NCBI GenBank assembly: GCA_015680685.1
Contig: MNCI01007684.1
Span: forward strand, 771,375 to 835,374
Origin: Gnetum montanum
Lineage: Eukaryota > Streptophyta > Gnetopsida > Gnetales > Gnetaceae
Length of the DNA: 64,000 nucleotides
Reading direction: 5' to 3'
The first letter of the stretch is position 1; the number at the start of each line of letters is the position of its first letter. Below, in pieces: positions 21,804 to 33,520 of this stretch. The position numbers and the translations under genes were made by a program. The notes below the pieces were generated by a model. The model ran no database searches. It was not told where the DNA came from and saw nothing but the letters and a program-made list of their open reading frames with translations.

Positions 21804-22772
21804 GGGGGCGACGCATTGTAGGCGAGGGGTTGTCGTTGTTGCGGTTGTAGCTATACTTGGGAAATGTTGGCTGGTGGAATCATATGGGGTGGCATGTGGT
21901 GGTGAGAGGGTTGATGTGATGGCATACCCATTGCCATCCATTGAGCAGTCACATTTTGTGCAGAAACCCCCTGTTGGGTTACAGCGGTAGAAGGGGCCCC
22001 GTGCGTTTGGATGTGGGGAATGTAGTGGGCGGACATGGATGCTGGTATCACATGTGGCATCCCTATCACTCGAGGTGCGAAGGTTGCTCCCATGTTATCG
22101 TGCGGGGGTGGTCTTTGCGATGATGGGCCAGCTGCTGCAGCAGGGATGATAGCGAGAGGGAGCGTGCTGAATTGTGGGTCAGTTGGAGGAGGAACATGAG
22201 CAAATGAGGATGTTTTGGTAGAGGCATTTGTGCATGGGTGAGCCTGAGGGGCTGGAGGGGCATGACCTCCCCTACGCCTAGATGAAACATGGGGTTGACA
22301 TGGTTTTGTGGACTGAGGGTATGATAGGAGTCTTCATGCTCAGATTGGGCAGCGAACTCGTCCTCCTCTTCCAGTTGGAAATCCACTGTAGGCTGATCCA
22401 ACGACTGGCTCCTTTGCAGGAGGAGTCATGTGACGAGCTCTGAGTACTGTTCTGGCATAGGGATTATATCGTATGGGGAAGGGATGAACTCACATCCCCC
22501 CTGTAGAAGAGTTCATACTACCTCTTTCCCTCCATTTTCGCTCGATCTACTGCCAGACCAGCTTGTATCTTCACACATATGAAGTTATACTGGTCCTGGG
22601 TTATAATGTTAGTGGTTGGGTTCCTCCCTTGCAACCTTAAGGACCAGTGGGGCCCCGCTGTGGGTTGTGTTGCGGGCTGGTGGACGGCCATGGTGCCGAC
22701 AATGTCGGTGACTTGAGCGGTTGCGGCGGTGGTGTTTACGAGGTTCATGATGACTTGTTGAGGGTATGACAT
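21804..22772 (-). pseudogene. gag: Element L gag, N-terminal part
   Basis: Starts at the ATG at 22772. Landmarks shared with R are a short N-terminus rich in Thr and Val, SLRLQGRNP, QYNFICVKIQAGLAVDRA, then QLEEEDEFAAQSEHEDSYHTLSPQ and APRVIGMPHVIPAS. The Pro/His-rich linker is cut at 21804 by element M and continues at 9393. Frame changes occur near 22500 and 22100. Gag in these elements forms the virus-like particle. Confidence 0.85.
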
Positions 22773-23428
22773 GGTGTAGAGGTGCGAAATTAGCGTACTT
22801 AGTATAGCGTAAACTTAGGTGATGACATGCAACGTATACACTTCAACATCCAGCATATAGCGTCAATGTAGACAACGTATAGGGATGGAGCGTATAGGGT
22901 CAGCGTAGAGAAGTCTACAGCGTAAGGAGTGCAGCGTATACGCTAGACAGTGTATACAGTGTCAGGGTGCAGCGTAAAATAAGATTACAGCGTATAAAGT
23001 GCAGTATAAACTATAAAGTAGCGTACACAAAGTCCACAACGTAAGGAGAGTAGCGTATATGCTGTGGAGTGTATACAGTGTCAATGTGTAGCATACAGAG
23101 TGGTATAAATGAACAGTAGCGTGAACTAGTTTGCAGCGTAAAGAGAATAACGTAAACAGAATTGCAGAGAAAATGTGCAGCGTAGACAAAACCTACTGGT
23201 CTAAAAATGTGCAGCGTAAACTTTATCAGTTGTGTATGGCATAAGGTGCAGCGTGAAGTGTGTAGCGTATGTGTGGCAGTGTAGACTCTGGGGTTTTTGT
23301 GGACAGATTCCACGTGGAGTTGACAGCGTAGATGCTGGAAAACTTGTAGAGAGTGAGTTTTGAACAAGGAAGCGTAAATGCTAATCAGCATAGACGTTGG
23401 GGAGCATGCAGGTAAGGTTTTAGACGGA
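22773..23428 (-). repeat. L leader with decayed GCGTA-type repeats
   Basis: Between the primer-binding site and gag, the leader consists of dozens of scattered AGCGTA, GTATACGCT and CAGCGTAAA copies. R's leader (52080-52440) is a regular GCGTCTACGCT minisatellite. No gene. Confidence 0.7.
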
Positions 23429-23447
23429 GGCCCTCCTTCTAGCGCCA
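23429..23447 (-). other. Primer-binding site of L
   Basis: On the minus strand TGGCGCTAGAAGGAGGGCC starts 5 bp after the LTR end, identical to R. Confidence 0.78.
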
Positions 23448-23452
23448 ATTTC

Positions 23453-24960
23453 TGTACCGCCAGAAATCATCAGTCTCTGGCTGGAAGGAAACAAAGACCG
23501 TGGGATCGCAGGATGTGCACAGAAGGCCCTAGCTTCGCCTGAGGGCAAGCTGGAATGAACGAAGGTAGAGTACCTTGGGTGGTCCGCACGCGGATCAGAC
23601 AAGGATTTCTCCAAATGTACAGCGAAGTTCTATACACTGGGTTATACATAAATGGTGTAACGGGCATGAATCAGAGTGTAAACAGTGTAAGCAACATAAA
23701 CGATGTGAACAGAGTGCACCGCCGAAAATCGTCGGTCTCCAATTGGAAGGAAACAGAGACAGTGGGATTGCAAGATGAGCATAGAAGACCCTACCTTCAC
23801 CTAAGGGCGAGCTAGAATGAATGAAGGTAGAGTACCTTGGGTGGTCCGCACGCGGATCAAACAAGGATTTCCCCGAACGTACACCGAAGTGCTATACGCT
23901 GGGTTATACAAAAACGGCGTAACGAACGTGAATCAGAGTGTAAACGGCGTAAGCAGTGTAAACGATGTGAACAGAGCGTAGACGTAAACAAGCGTAAATA
24001 GAATACGTGCAAGAATTAATGCGGACTGTAAACAATTGTAGGAAGAAAATGTAACAATGGTATTACAGAATGAAAATACATGCACCGGTCAAACGCAGTT
24101 GTGAGTGGAACACAAGACGGACGAAAGCTCGGTGGATGCAAGGATGATTGCGGCTGGTTCACACTGTAAACACAGCGTAGAGGCTGTATGCTCAGCGTAC
24201 AAGGTTGTCCAGCGTAAAAGGTTTTGAGCTTTGATTCTCAGTTTCTCTGTTCTCTGGTGTGCTCTGGGAATTTGCCAACCTCCTGGATTTCATGGAAAAT
24301 TGGGATTTTATACAGGTTTTGACGGTAGACTCAGGCTGGACAACACTTGGCGTGTTGATCGAGTGCAAGGGCGTAAAATTTACAAGTGTACAAAATGTTA
24401 CATTTGCCTGGCGTATACGCTGTCTGCAGTGAGCGTAGACTGTGGGCGTATATGCTGGGCGTATACGCTAGGGGAGTTCAGTGTATGCGAACTTGGGTGT
24501 AGATGTCATTGACACTGGTGTATACGCTGGGCGTATACGCTAATGGATGCTGGGCATATACGCTGACGTACTAGGCGTATATGCCCCAGCGTATACACTG
24601 ATGTGCTGGGTGTATACGCCGGGCGTATACGCTGGTGGTTGCTGCCTTGTGTCAAATCTTGCTCTGTAGTGTTGTTTTCATGTCGTCTTTGGAGGTTTTA
24701 TGTCAGGCGTATGCACCTATTGTTCCTGGTGAGCATACATGCGGGGTGTGTACGCTGGGCGTGTACGCTGGACGTCTACACTAGGCGTATACGCTGGGAA
24801 TTTGAGCATATATGCTGGGAATGGATACTTAGTGAAAATCAAGCATCGGATCCCCGAAGTTGCCAAGTTGTGACACCAGATGTAGTTGTGGTCGCTTGTG
24901 GGTCCCAAGGACCTGCTTGGTGTTGGACAAGTACTAAGCTCCAAATTTTGTGGTGTTTCA
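23453..24960 (-). repeat. 5' LTR of element L, with internal tandem duplication
   Basis: Minus strand TGAAACACC...GGTACA, 1508 bp, about 280 bp longer than R's LTR. The difference is a direct duplication of the LTR end: 23459-23718 and 23719-23976 are similar throughout (AATCATCAGTCTC / AATCGTCGGTCTC, then the GGTCCGCACGCGGATCA segment in both). A TATA box (TATAAAA on the minus strand) lies at 24306-24312. U3 carries GCGTATACGC palindromes at 24411-24800. Confidence 0.88.
24411..24800 (-). repeat. GCGTATACGC palindrome cluster in L U3
   Basis: Five exact copies (24411, 24459, 24531, 24623, 24785) and about ten one-base variants occur within 390 bp, just upstream of the LTR TATA box in transcriptional order. 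Confidence 0.88.
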
Positions 24961-26842
24961 ATAAACATAAATGAAGACAACATCATCCCAACACATGCAA
25001 GCATAACTCACCCGATGACGATGAACCCCTACTAGCCACTACAAGCTTAATAGAAATACAAGAGGTTGTTCAAATAGCCTACAGGCATTGTAAGGAAAGT
25101 TATCTACCCGTGCTTGATTTAAACAACTTTCCCAAGTTTTCAGGAGGCTATGATTCAGATCCACAATAACATTTACAAGCCTTCTACGATGCCTATACAT
25201 GGAACAACATTGATAATGGGTGGCAAAAACATAAGCTCTTTCCTCTGACACTCATTGGCCAAGCAAAAGTATGGTATAGGTCTTTACAACCAAGATCAAT
25301 TCGACGTTGGCTGACAATGGTAGAACTTTTCAACGAAAGATATCAAACCTATGCGAGAGTTTCACCCTTGAGGAGACAAATCCAAGAATGGAAAAAAGTG
25401 CAACATGAACCCTTAGACATGGCCTTAGAAAGATATTATGCACTATTAAACAACTACCTAAGCCATGGGTTCTCTAAGGAGAGGCTAATGTACCATATCA
25501 TAAATGGGCTCCGTAATGAAACAAGGGAGACCCTAGGGATGTACACCCGAGGTCAACTATATGAGCTATGAATCCATTAATTCCAAGAGAGTATTAAGCG
25601 AATAGCGAAAGAAGAAGGAGAAATAGCCAAATGGGAGAATGTCGAAAGTTCTCAACAGGACCAAAATCTTAACTCAACAAGGGTCCATGATCATGAAGAG
25701 GAGAAATCAACTCACTTCAAGGAGGTGGAATCATCTTTGCCAATCCTACAATCACTAGATGAAATTAAGGCAAAGATTAATAAGATGATGGAATGGGTAC
25801 ATAAAATATGTGCAGAATATGCCAACATTATTAGAGGACGAGCTATGCCAAATTGAGAAACAAGAGAGGACACCACGCGACAATCAGAAAGAAGGGTTGA
25901 AGAGAATAAGGATAAGAACTCAACTATCGATCATATGTACCAATGTAATATTTGCTTTTACGATCATCTCAAAGGTCAATGTCCAATCTTGTCACATATA
26001 CATGAGCATTGGGGAGGAATGTTACATCTAGAGTTCGTACAAAAATACTGTGTCCAACCATAGTGGCAAAAACCTCAGTCATGGGGGAGGCCACCGCCAA
26101 CTGGACCATACCCTTCGTATGTCCCAGCACCAAATGCTTATTATGTTCAACACCCTATTTCTCCAACAAGATCAGCATTCTCTACCTCACCTCATCATTA
26201 TCATTCTTCCAAATACTATCCACCCATGTCCTCTCCAACAAGATCACCACCTCATGTGCCTTACACTTCTCCTCAACCTCAATATTCTCATACTTCACTG
26301 CCTTCTACATCACCGCTAGCTATGCTAGAAGATTTTGCACCATAGCACCAACCCGCAAATGTTAGTTATGCTGCTACTATCAAGAGCAGTGGAGGTCCTT
26401 CACAACATCGAAGGCATCCCTTCTTTAGCTGTGACCGTTGAAAGGGACACCATAGTTCAAAAACCACTGCATCCACCAACTCAGCACATATCCAACACTG
26501 TGGTGCATCTTCCTCTTCAAAGCCAACGCCTCATGTTACCTTATCAAGGCCACCACTCAATACTCCAACAACCATGGGGCCCAATGAATATTGCCACATG
26601 GGGAGACATGTTGATCCTTGCATACCATCTTACAGTCACAAGTACCATAGTGGGTCAACTTCTTATAAATTAACCACATCTTATAACTTGCCCCACTATG
26701 TCAACTCTAATCAAGTGTGTGAACCCCAATGGGATAAGTATGATCGAGTCCTAATATTTCCAACATGCAAGGATCCTCATCTTCCATTTATTAATTCTAG
26801 CCATGCTAAACCATTTAGTTATGGGGGGTATCCTCCATTCTA
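24961..26842 (+). pseudogene. gag: Element B+ gag
   Basis: The translation is collinear with B- gag: DDDEPLLATT, LDLNNFP..GGYD, YDAYTWNNIDNGWQKHKLFPLTL, AKVWYRSL, MVELFNERYQTYARV, then QIQEWKKVQHEPLDMALERYYALL. These are typical retrotransposon gag features (tryptophan-rich WYRSL, long helices). A Cys-rich segment follows near 25940-25990, and a Pro/His/Ser-rich tail ends at YGGYPPF. Several stops (for example 25569) and frameshifts make it inactive. Confidence 0.82.
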
Positions 26843-28173
26843 ACAACATAGAATTAATAAATATTCTTTCTGTTTCTTTAATTTTTCAACTTTTTGTTTT
26901 CCAGTTTTTCATTTCTCAATTTCTCATTTTATCTTTTTACCTTTTTGTATTTTTGTCTTTTTTATGTTTTTAGAAGTAATCTTGTCTATGAATAAAACAC
27001 TCATGTGGCTCATTGGTTGAGGTATGTTCTATGTTATTGAGTCTCAAGTGACCATTATTTGGACAGTGAGCCCACTACACCCACACATCCACTCTATAAA
27101 TAAGAGGTTCTGTTCGAGGGTACAGTGATATTCTTGACATTTTTTAACTTAAAATTAATCTTATGTTCATTATACCCAGAATGAAGAAGGATGGACCAAG
27201 AGGGAATGATTAGGGTGTGACATCAAGGGGACTTGCGAATTCTCTTTGGTAACTTCTATGGGAGTTATCATGCAACATGGTTGTACTAAGATCCTTGTAA
27301 TCAAAAGGGCACTCAAAAATCCAATGTTATTTTAGGGGGTCCCACTTGAAAGACATGCACCCATGCCTGATGGTTGGTGACTTCTCTGGATTCAGTATTC
27401 AAAAAAAAAGAGAAAGAGAAAAAGAAAAGAAGAAAAACAAAGTGCCATAAAACAAAAATCACTCCTCCCTTGAACAAAACACCAAGTGATCATATGCCTT
27501 GTTATTTTGGTACTCTCATAGTTGTTCATCATGAGATGAAACAATGCAGTGTCATTGATTAAAGGAATGGACTTGGTCTTGATCTTGGAACGACGGGTTA
27601 ATGACACTTTAATCATGTTGTACATGAAGAATTCATTATGTCCTGAGTCAGTTACCTCACGTCCCAATCTCTACAATCCCTTCTCCAATTCATTCCATCT
27701 TGTTGTTCATCTATTTGTGACTCGTGTCTTGTATAGCATTGAATTCATACCTGATCACAGTGGTATCAACATGTATGTGTTTTTTGCATTGGTATAGATT
27801 ACATTTAACCCTTCTAATGCCTACAGACATCTTAAGGTGTGGTTACGCAAGGGCATATAGGTTGGAACTTGCTTTGGGGAGGATCCACTTGTGTAACTTT
27901 TGAAATTTGTACTTGTTGCACACCACCACATCATCTTATACCCTCTGAATATTTCATTGCCAAATTTATTCTTTCCTTTGTCATCATTTTATCAAATGTT
28001 CCTCAAAACCAAGTCCAACATTAAACTTTTAGGGCAACTTCCTTGAAAATTTTCTAACTCTAGAATCACACTAAGTAAAGAATGCAACATTTATTAACAG
28101 CAATGAGTAAGGTATGAAATCATTGAACTTTTCTCAATAACCTTACTAACAATTGATCTTTGTGTGATTATAG
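26843..28173 (+). other. Noncoding stretch between gag and the extra ORF in B+
   Basis: AT-rich, collinear with 46376-48287 of B- except that the B- internal promoter segment is absent. A purine run at 27400-27445 stands out. It ends in TGTGTGATTATAG directly before the extra ATG, a conserved 3' splice-site-like sequence (B- has GTGTGATTGCAG). Confidence 0.6.
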
Positions 28174-28640
28174 ATGGCCCCTAAAAGATGACAATAAGAA
28201 GGACCTTCTCAAGGTGCAACCGAATGACCTCGGGGAGACAGAGACCAAGGACCTCATGCAGAACATGCAGAGCAGAAGGCAATCATTCAACATCCATCAT
28301 GCAACTCCTATTACTGCATAATCTATCCAAGCAAAGGGACGAGAGGTCAGGGACCAAGCCTATGAAGAGGAACAATGACTATTTGCAGCATGGCATGTCA
28401 AGGCCAATCAAGTGTTATTGTAGCTTCCATGTCCATGAAAAGTGTCGACTCCATCAAACATTGGAACATCAGCATGGACAGCTCATAATCCTCAGATAGA
28501 AGAGGAGAAACATTGAGTGCTTCTTCAATAATATCAATCTTAGAAGCCTGATGCACAAGACAAAGAAAAGGGCACCCATGGAGGAGCCACTGCTATCAGG
28601 AATCCCATGAGTTCCACAAGTTGTCTTTTCTGTTTCTGCC
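28174..28640 (+). pseudogene. Extra ORF of B+, internally deleted
   Basis: It starts ATGGCCCC right after a splice-acceptor-like TAG. The first 150 bp match the start of the extra ORF in B- (46375 downward). The next 250 bp match its end (LQHGMSRPIKC, HVHEKCRL, EHQHG). About 2.2 kb of the middle is missing relative to B-. It carries many stops and is nonfunctional. Confidence 0.7.
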
Positions 28641-28773
28641 CAAATTTTGTTTAATTCTCCACTGCGGCATGAAGAAATTTCTAGTTAGTCAATAATCCCA
28701 TATCTATCCACTGTGTATTCAATTGAGCTTGTTCCTCACCTTCTTTGACTTGAGGATGAGTTTTTACTCAATC

Positions 28774-28782
28774 GTGGGGGTA
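28774..28782 (+). other. Polypurine tract of B+
   Basis: GTGGGGGTA lies directly before the 3' LTR. B- has the same sequence in reverse at 43423-43431. Confidence 0.75.
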
Positions 28783-29673
28783 TGATGAAGCACTATATAG
28801 TTGACACATTGACTAGGCCACGTATACGAGGCCCCATATACATGGCCACGTTGATGTGGCCCCATCGACGTAGCCTTCCTACGTCAACGTGGCCCCGTTT
28901 ACGCAACCACCTATCCCAGTGTATAAATAAGAGGGCCTTCCGCCTCATTTACGCATCCATCTTTTAGTTGTAGCAAAGCTCTTACATTTTGTTCTCGTAG
29001 GAGATAAATTATTTTCCCAAGTGCATGCCCACAGTGTGATGCTTGTAATTGTACAGCACCTTTATTCAAGTGTGACGTACTTGGACGTGCACATGACCAG
29101 AAATAAAGATCGAGATTACTTCATCATTGCAGCATTTGCTTTGTTTAATTGTTTAATTATTATTGTTAACTGTTATTGTTATTTATTATTTTCTTAGTTA
29201 ATATTTCTTTATCATCATTTACTATTCCTGTTGTTAAATACAAAATGAGTACGACTTAATTACGAGCTTTTAAGTGTGACTACTTGGTAACCCAATAGCA
29301 TACCTAGGATCTACACTTGGTAATCTCAGTAGTAGTCAGGCATAGGGTCGAAGAGGTGTACGGATGATTAAGGAATGGATGTTCATCGCACTTAGGTTAG
29401 CTTAGACTTCATTTCCTATTACTCAGTAGTTTAATCAATATTATTTTCCATTGTCTCTAGGAGTAGCACTAATTTAGGATCACATCATATGCCTCACTCT
29501 GGACTAAACCATACGTGACAAAGCAAATACTAGTCTAGGTGGGAAGATAGCAAACTGTGATCGACATGTAACTATCTAAATATCACAACTAGCCTGTCTA
29601 CGGAGTTCGACCGGATCGTGCATGAATGCTCGTATTCATATGGTTGAGTGTAGGGGTACCTCGCCGCTCATCA
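28783..29673 (+). repeat. 3' LTR of element B+
   Basis: 891 bp, TGATGAAGC...CGCTCATCA, with a TATA box (TATAAATA, 28922-28929) preceded by imperfect palindromes of the GGCCACGT...ACGTGGCC kind. The terminal 30 bp match the B- LTR ends. Confidence 0.88.
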
Positions 29674-29689
29674 GATGTGTACCCCAATC

Positions 29690-30290
29690 TTTGAGAAAAT
29701 GGTTAAGTCATCTAGGTATATAATAATGCACTTCCTAATTAGCCCCTCAAAAATTTTGTCCATAGCTCTTTGAAAGGTAGAACCAACATTTATGAGGACA
29801 AAGGGCATTCTAGTGAATTAAAAAGTTTTTCATTTTGTTGTAAAAGCCATTTTATATTGGTCTTCCTTACTTAAATTTGCTTATATCCTAAATACCCATC
29901 CAAAAAGGAATACATTTCAGCGTCATTCACAATTTGTAATAGTTCCTCCCTAAGAGGGAGTGGATAATTATCCTTAATGCAAGAAGTATTAAGGTTACGA
30001 AAATCAATACATAACCTTAATTCACCAATACATTTCCTAATGGGCACTAAGTTTGATATCCAACTAGAATGTCTCACTAGGTAAATAATTTTGGATTCTA
30101 GGAGCTTGTTGATTTTTTCTTTCATGAGGGTTCAATCTATGGGTTTACAAGTCTGAATGTTTACCTAAATAATTTTATTTCTAGCCTAAGGGGAATTGTA
30201 TGTATCATCACTAATGGATTGAAAGTTCTAAGATCTTCATAAGTCCAAGCCAAAACATCATTAAACTCATGTAGTAATTCTTCATCTAGA
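29690..30290 (-). pseudogene. pol: Element C reverse transcriptase, N-terminal half
   Basis: Landmarks are LLHEFNDVLAWTYEDL, HTIPL, INKLLESKIIY, SWISNLVPIRK, GELRLCIDFRNLN, KDNYPLP and SFLDGYLGYKQI, the standard gypsy RT fingers and palm start. The catalytic DD part lies beyond the B+ insertion. There are several stops. Confidence 0.85.
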
Positions 30291-30319
30291 CGTAAATAAA
30301 CTCCTATTTTAACAAGGTA

Positions 30320-30600
30320 TTATCTTCCTTTCTTTTGAATCTGAATTGTTTCAGTCTTAGCTAACATTTGCCAATTAGTATTCTTAGATAAGTGTATGAT
30401 CTTGGTGCGTAAGTCATCAAACAGTGCTTCCCTAACTACTATTTCAAGAGATATTTTGTTTAAGAACACAACATCCTTTGATATATCTCCTGTATCACTA
30501 AATTCTCCTTCAAAAAATAGAAATTTACAAACATGGTCATCATCGTCAAACACTTGAAAAGAAAAGACATTATCAAGGATAGAATTGGACTATATCTTTT
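30320..30600 (-). pseudogene. Linker between RNase H and RT in element C
   Basis: A 77-codon open frame reads FDDDDHVCKFLFFEGEFSDT and onward, continuing the element's frame between RNase H and RT. I do not recognise a domain. Confidence 0.4.
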
Positions 30601-30609
30601 CAATAATAA

Positions 30610-31214
30610 TTTTTGAATCCGACTATTTAATTATGTTTAAATAGGACATCCAAAGTGGTGGCCATTTGGGCTAGCACATTGGGAATGTAATTTTCTTCTC
30701 TTGGTATATGTTCAATGGTTACATGTTTGAACTCTTTAAAAAGTTCAAGAATATAAACTTTATATGCTTTCATGATGACATCTTTATCATCAAAAATTCT
30801 ATTAACTTGGTTTACTATTAGTTGGGAGTCACTATAGATTTTAATTTTGGACAAGTTTTAGTATTAATCTAGCTTGATCCCATGTATAAGTGCTTCATAT
30901 TTAACCATATTGTTAGTCATAAGTTGTGTGAAATTGATGGATTTAAGGATAGAAGCTTTTTAAGGAGCTATAAGCATTATTCCTGCTCCACCTCCTTTCT
31001 TGGAAGAGGCACCATCCACTCTTAATATCCAAGAGTTTAAGTTAGTGAAATCTAAAAAATCGACCCTCTGATCAAGGTAACAATGATCATCATCAAAATT
31101 TGGCTCATCCTCTAATATTTCATTTGTTAGAATCTCACTTATGTCCTTATCATTTCCTAATGGTGGTGGGTCACTAAAAAGAAAAGTTCTTCCATCATGT
31201 TGGTGGTATGGCAA
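30610..31214 (-). pseudogene. Element C RNase H (archaeal-type), upstream of RT
   Basis: RVDGASSKKGGGAGIML holds the first catalytic Asp, YEALIHGIKL the Glu, YSDSQLIVNQV the second Asp. The usual last Asp of the EENxxADxLA motif reads ENYIPNVLA, so it is lost. Similarity is to the aRNH of R (RGDSQLVVNQV). An internal stop near 30870 is present. Confidence 0.8.
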
Positions 31215-31411
31215 AGTATCTTCCTACACATTTTCACACTCTCTAAAAGTTTGATAATATTGGGTAGAATACGTGTATGCAAAAGGATTTATGCCTGAAG
31301 TTTTACCTATATCCTCATTCATCAAATATTCGCCAAGTCCTAGCTTAGCCACTCCAACAAAAAGATTGGTATTTTAATTTTTCAAAGACTTATTTTGTTG
31401 ATTAAAAGTTG

Positions 31412-31790
31412 TCACCACTTGTTTATTAAAGGCTCTCTTGGTATAATCATATATTCATATTTTCCTTTGATAGGGATTAATAGTTTTGAGAAATTTGACC
31501 TAAAGAAGCTCCCAAACTTGGCTCCAAAAGCTTTAGATAAGAGCACACCATAAGTGAATGACATATCAACTACTAAGATATCCGTGTAACATGTAAATGT
31601 AGGGTATTTTTTAAGTTGCACTTTCACTTCTTTTAATGATACCACTACAAGTATGTTGGATCCATTGAGTTGAATCACATTTTTCGTTTGTGGTATCATT
31701 TGTGCTCCGAAAGCCTTACATACCTCAAGTAGCATGACACTAACAATTGTGTCAAAATCCATCAAAAAATTATGGACATTCTTTCATAAA
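31412..31790 (-). pseudogene. pro: Element C protease remnant
   Basis: A 117-codon frame contains NVIQLNGSNI, then ILVVDMSFTYGVLLSKAFGAKFGSF, resembling the DYDLLLGRPW-type end of gypsy protease. The segment between protease and RNase H (AKLGLGEYL..GINPFAYTYSTQYY) is reminiscent of the G-patch-like spacer of some plant elements. Confidence 0.6.
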
Positions 31791-32049
31791 ATAATTAGTG
31801 TTGTTAGGAAAAGAGGTCGTTCTTTCTTGCTCATCATGGAATTGCCTACATTTTGTATTGATAACGTGTTAGGACTTTCCGCAAAATGAACTTGCCTTTC
31901 AAGGATTGGGGACTTTTCTTTTTCGATTTTAGGTATATGAACTATATTCTAAATTATCTATTTAATTTCATTAAAGTATAGGAGATCATATATTGTAATG
32001 TTTGCTTTTACTCTTTTCAAATCATCAACCAAATCATAAGTCTTATGTA

Positions 32050-33426
32050 CATCTTTGGCTTCTTGTTGAGGTGGGGTTCTTCTAGGTAGAGAAGGGAAGT
32101 TTGGCCATTATGGGGCATTTACTTGGGATGGCTCGGTTTGGTTGTTTGTATTGTTTTGACTAGGAACTCTTCTATTTAGAGGGGTATAAGGATTGTTTCT
32201 AGTATATTGTTGTCTAGTGTTCACAAGGTCACTAAGTCTATAGTAGTAAGTGTTATGTGGATTGAGATCACTTACCATGACCTGTTGAAATGAAGGAGCT
32301 TCCTCATTCTCAGTTTCATGGGGTATGCTCAAGACCATAACAAGGGATTTTCCATTTTGTTGACTTTGGGCATTGTCACCATATAATACAAAAAATTGAG
32401 GACAAGTCCTCTCAGAATATTGTCTGGTGTTATGAAGACAATAATAATCATCATTGATTGATGTGCTTGGCTTTTCAGATTGTATAGGACCCTTGTTGTT
32501 ATTTTGCTTCAATTCAACTACTTCATTGGAAAGTTTTTGAAGTGAAGTTAATATCTAGGTCATCTAATTTTAAGTTTGAGTTGGGGGTTCAATAGGATTG
32601 GATATTCCATTTGGGTTTACGATGGATTGGATTAAGGTATTTGATTAGTCATCATTCAAACCAATGTTGGATGGTAGAAATGAAGAAGATGTGGGACCCT
32701 AAAAACAACCATGTGTAGGTTAAGTCATTTGAAGGGAAGTAAGAGTTTGGAATATACTATTGGTTACTGGGAAAGTTGGTAAAGATAGAGGACTTGATTA
32801 CATAGGGTTACTAACGCTCATCATCCCAAATTAGGTTTGAATGTTATTCATGAGGGTAATTTGTTCTAACTCAATAGCTTTGGCTATCACTCCCTATATT
32901 TATATTATGTTGGGATTAGATTTGATAGCATAAGTGAAAAATGGGTCAATGGTAGAAAGGTAGAAGTTGAGGATACCATTAGGTTGTGGATGCATCTCAT
33001 TTGGAACATAGGCAAGTTGTTAGAAGAATCTTAAGTTATAGTCACAGACATTTTCTCCAAGTATTTTCCTTAAGCTTGTGAAATTGCTTGATGCTATAGT
33101 TGGGCTAGTGAACTTGTCAAACTGAAGATAAAACTTATTTTTGAATTCTTGCCATGAGTTGATGGAGGCATTAGAGAGCATCAAAAACCATTGGGTGGCT
33201 TTACTTCTAAAAGGAGTCACAAATACCCTACATGCTACGTCATTTTGTACAATGTTATGAATGCCTAATAATGTTTCGAAACATTGTATATGTTGGTGAG
33301 CATCGTTATAGGGGTCGTGGGATTGAAGAACAAGTTTATGTTTTGGAGGGATTTCGAAATATCGTGATAGTTGGTGAAGTTGATAGGGTTGCTCACCAAA
33401 GGAGTCGGGGGTTGATTGGCTACCAT
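32050..33426 (-). pseudogene. gag: Element C gag remnant
   Basis: Starts at the ATG at 33426 (MVANQPPT). The core near 33220-33020 is FRSKATQWFLML, WQEFKNKFYLQFDKF, SLRKILGENVCDYNLRF. A Cys/His segment near 32440 (YYCLHNTRQYSERTCPQF) may be the zinc knuckle. Many stops. Confidence 0.7.
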
Positions 33427-33520
33427 CTTAGTCTGAGTTCTCCTAAGAATAGAACTTGGGAAATATGAAGCTCATTGTTTCCTTAATGTAAACTGATTGG
33501 TAGCTAGTCAGTTAGGGGTA

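Larger units (their letters stand above)
1..24960 (-). mobile_element. Element L: Tat-type Ty3/gypsy retrotransposon, 5' part, minus strand
   Basis: Reading down the minus strand from 24960, the order is 5' LTR (24960-23453), primer-binding site, repeat-rich leader, gag (22772-21804, then 9393-7343 after inserted element M), protease (7342-6290), an antisense gene block (about 5726-1015) and the start of RT (720-1). The 3' part of pol and the 3' LTR lie outside the window. The layout matches element R block for block in the opposite orientation. The right flank (24961 on) continues the gag frame of element B+, so L inserted into B+. ATAAA at 24961-24965 is the predicted target-site duplication, but the other side is not visible. 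The Tat assignment is by protein similarity to R, which shows the dual RNase H. Confidence 0.88.
24961..29673 (+). mobile_element. Element B+: gag-only LTR retrotransposon, 3' part
   Basis: The 5' end is cut by the insertion of L at 24960. It holds gag (to 26842), noncoding DNA, a deleted extra ORF (28174 on), a polypurine tract and a 3' LTR (28783-29673). It has no protease, RT or integrase. The same order occurs in B- (42607-50804, opposite strand) with a longer extra ORF. Its right border interrupts the RT of element C. Confidence 0.85.
29674..33520 (-). mobile_element. Element C: old Ty3/gypsy element, 5' part, minus strand
   Basis: Reading down the minus strand the order is gag (33426-about 32050), protease (31790-31412), RNase H (about 31190-30627), then the start of RT (about 30290-29690). 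B+ inserted inside the RT. The 5' LTR is not identified. Unlike L and R, the RNase H with archaeal-type motifs precedes RT. All parts are heavily mutated. Confidence 0.72.
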
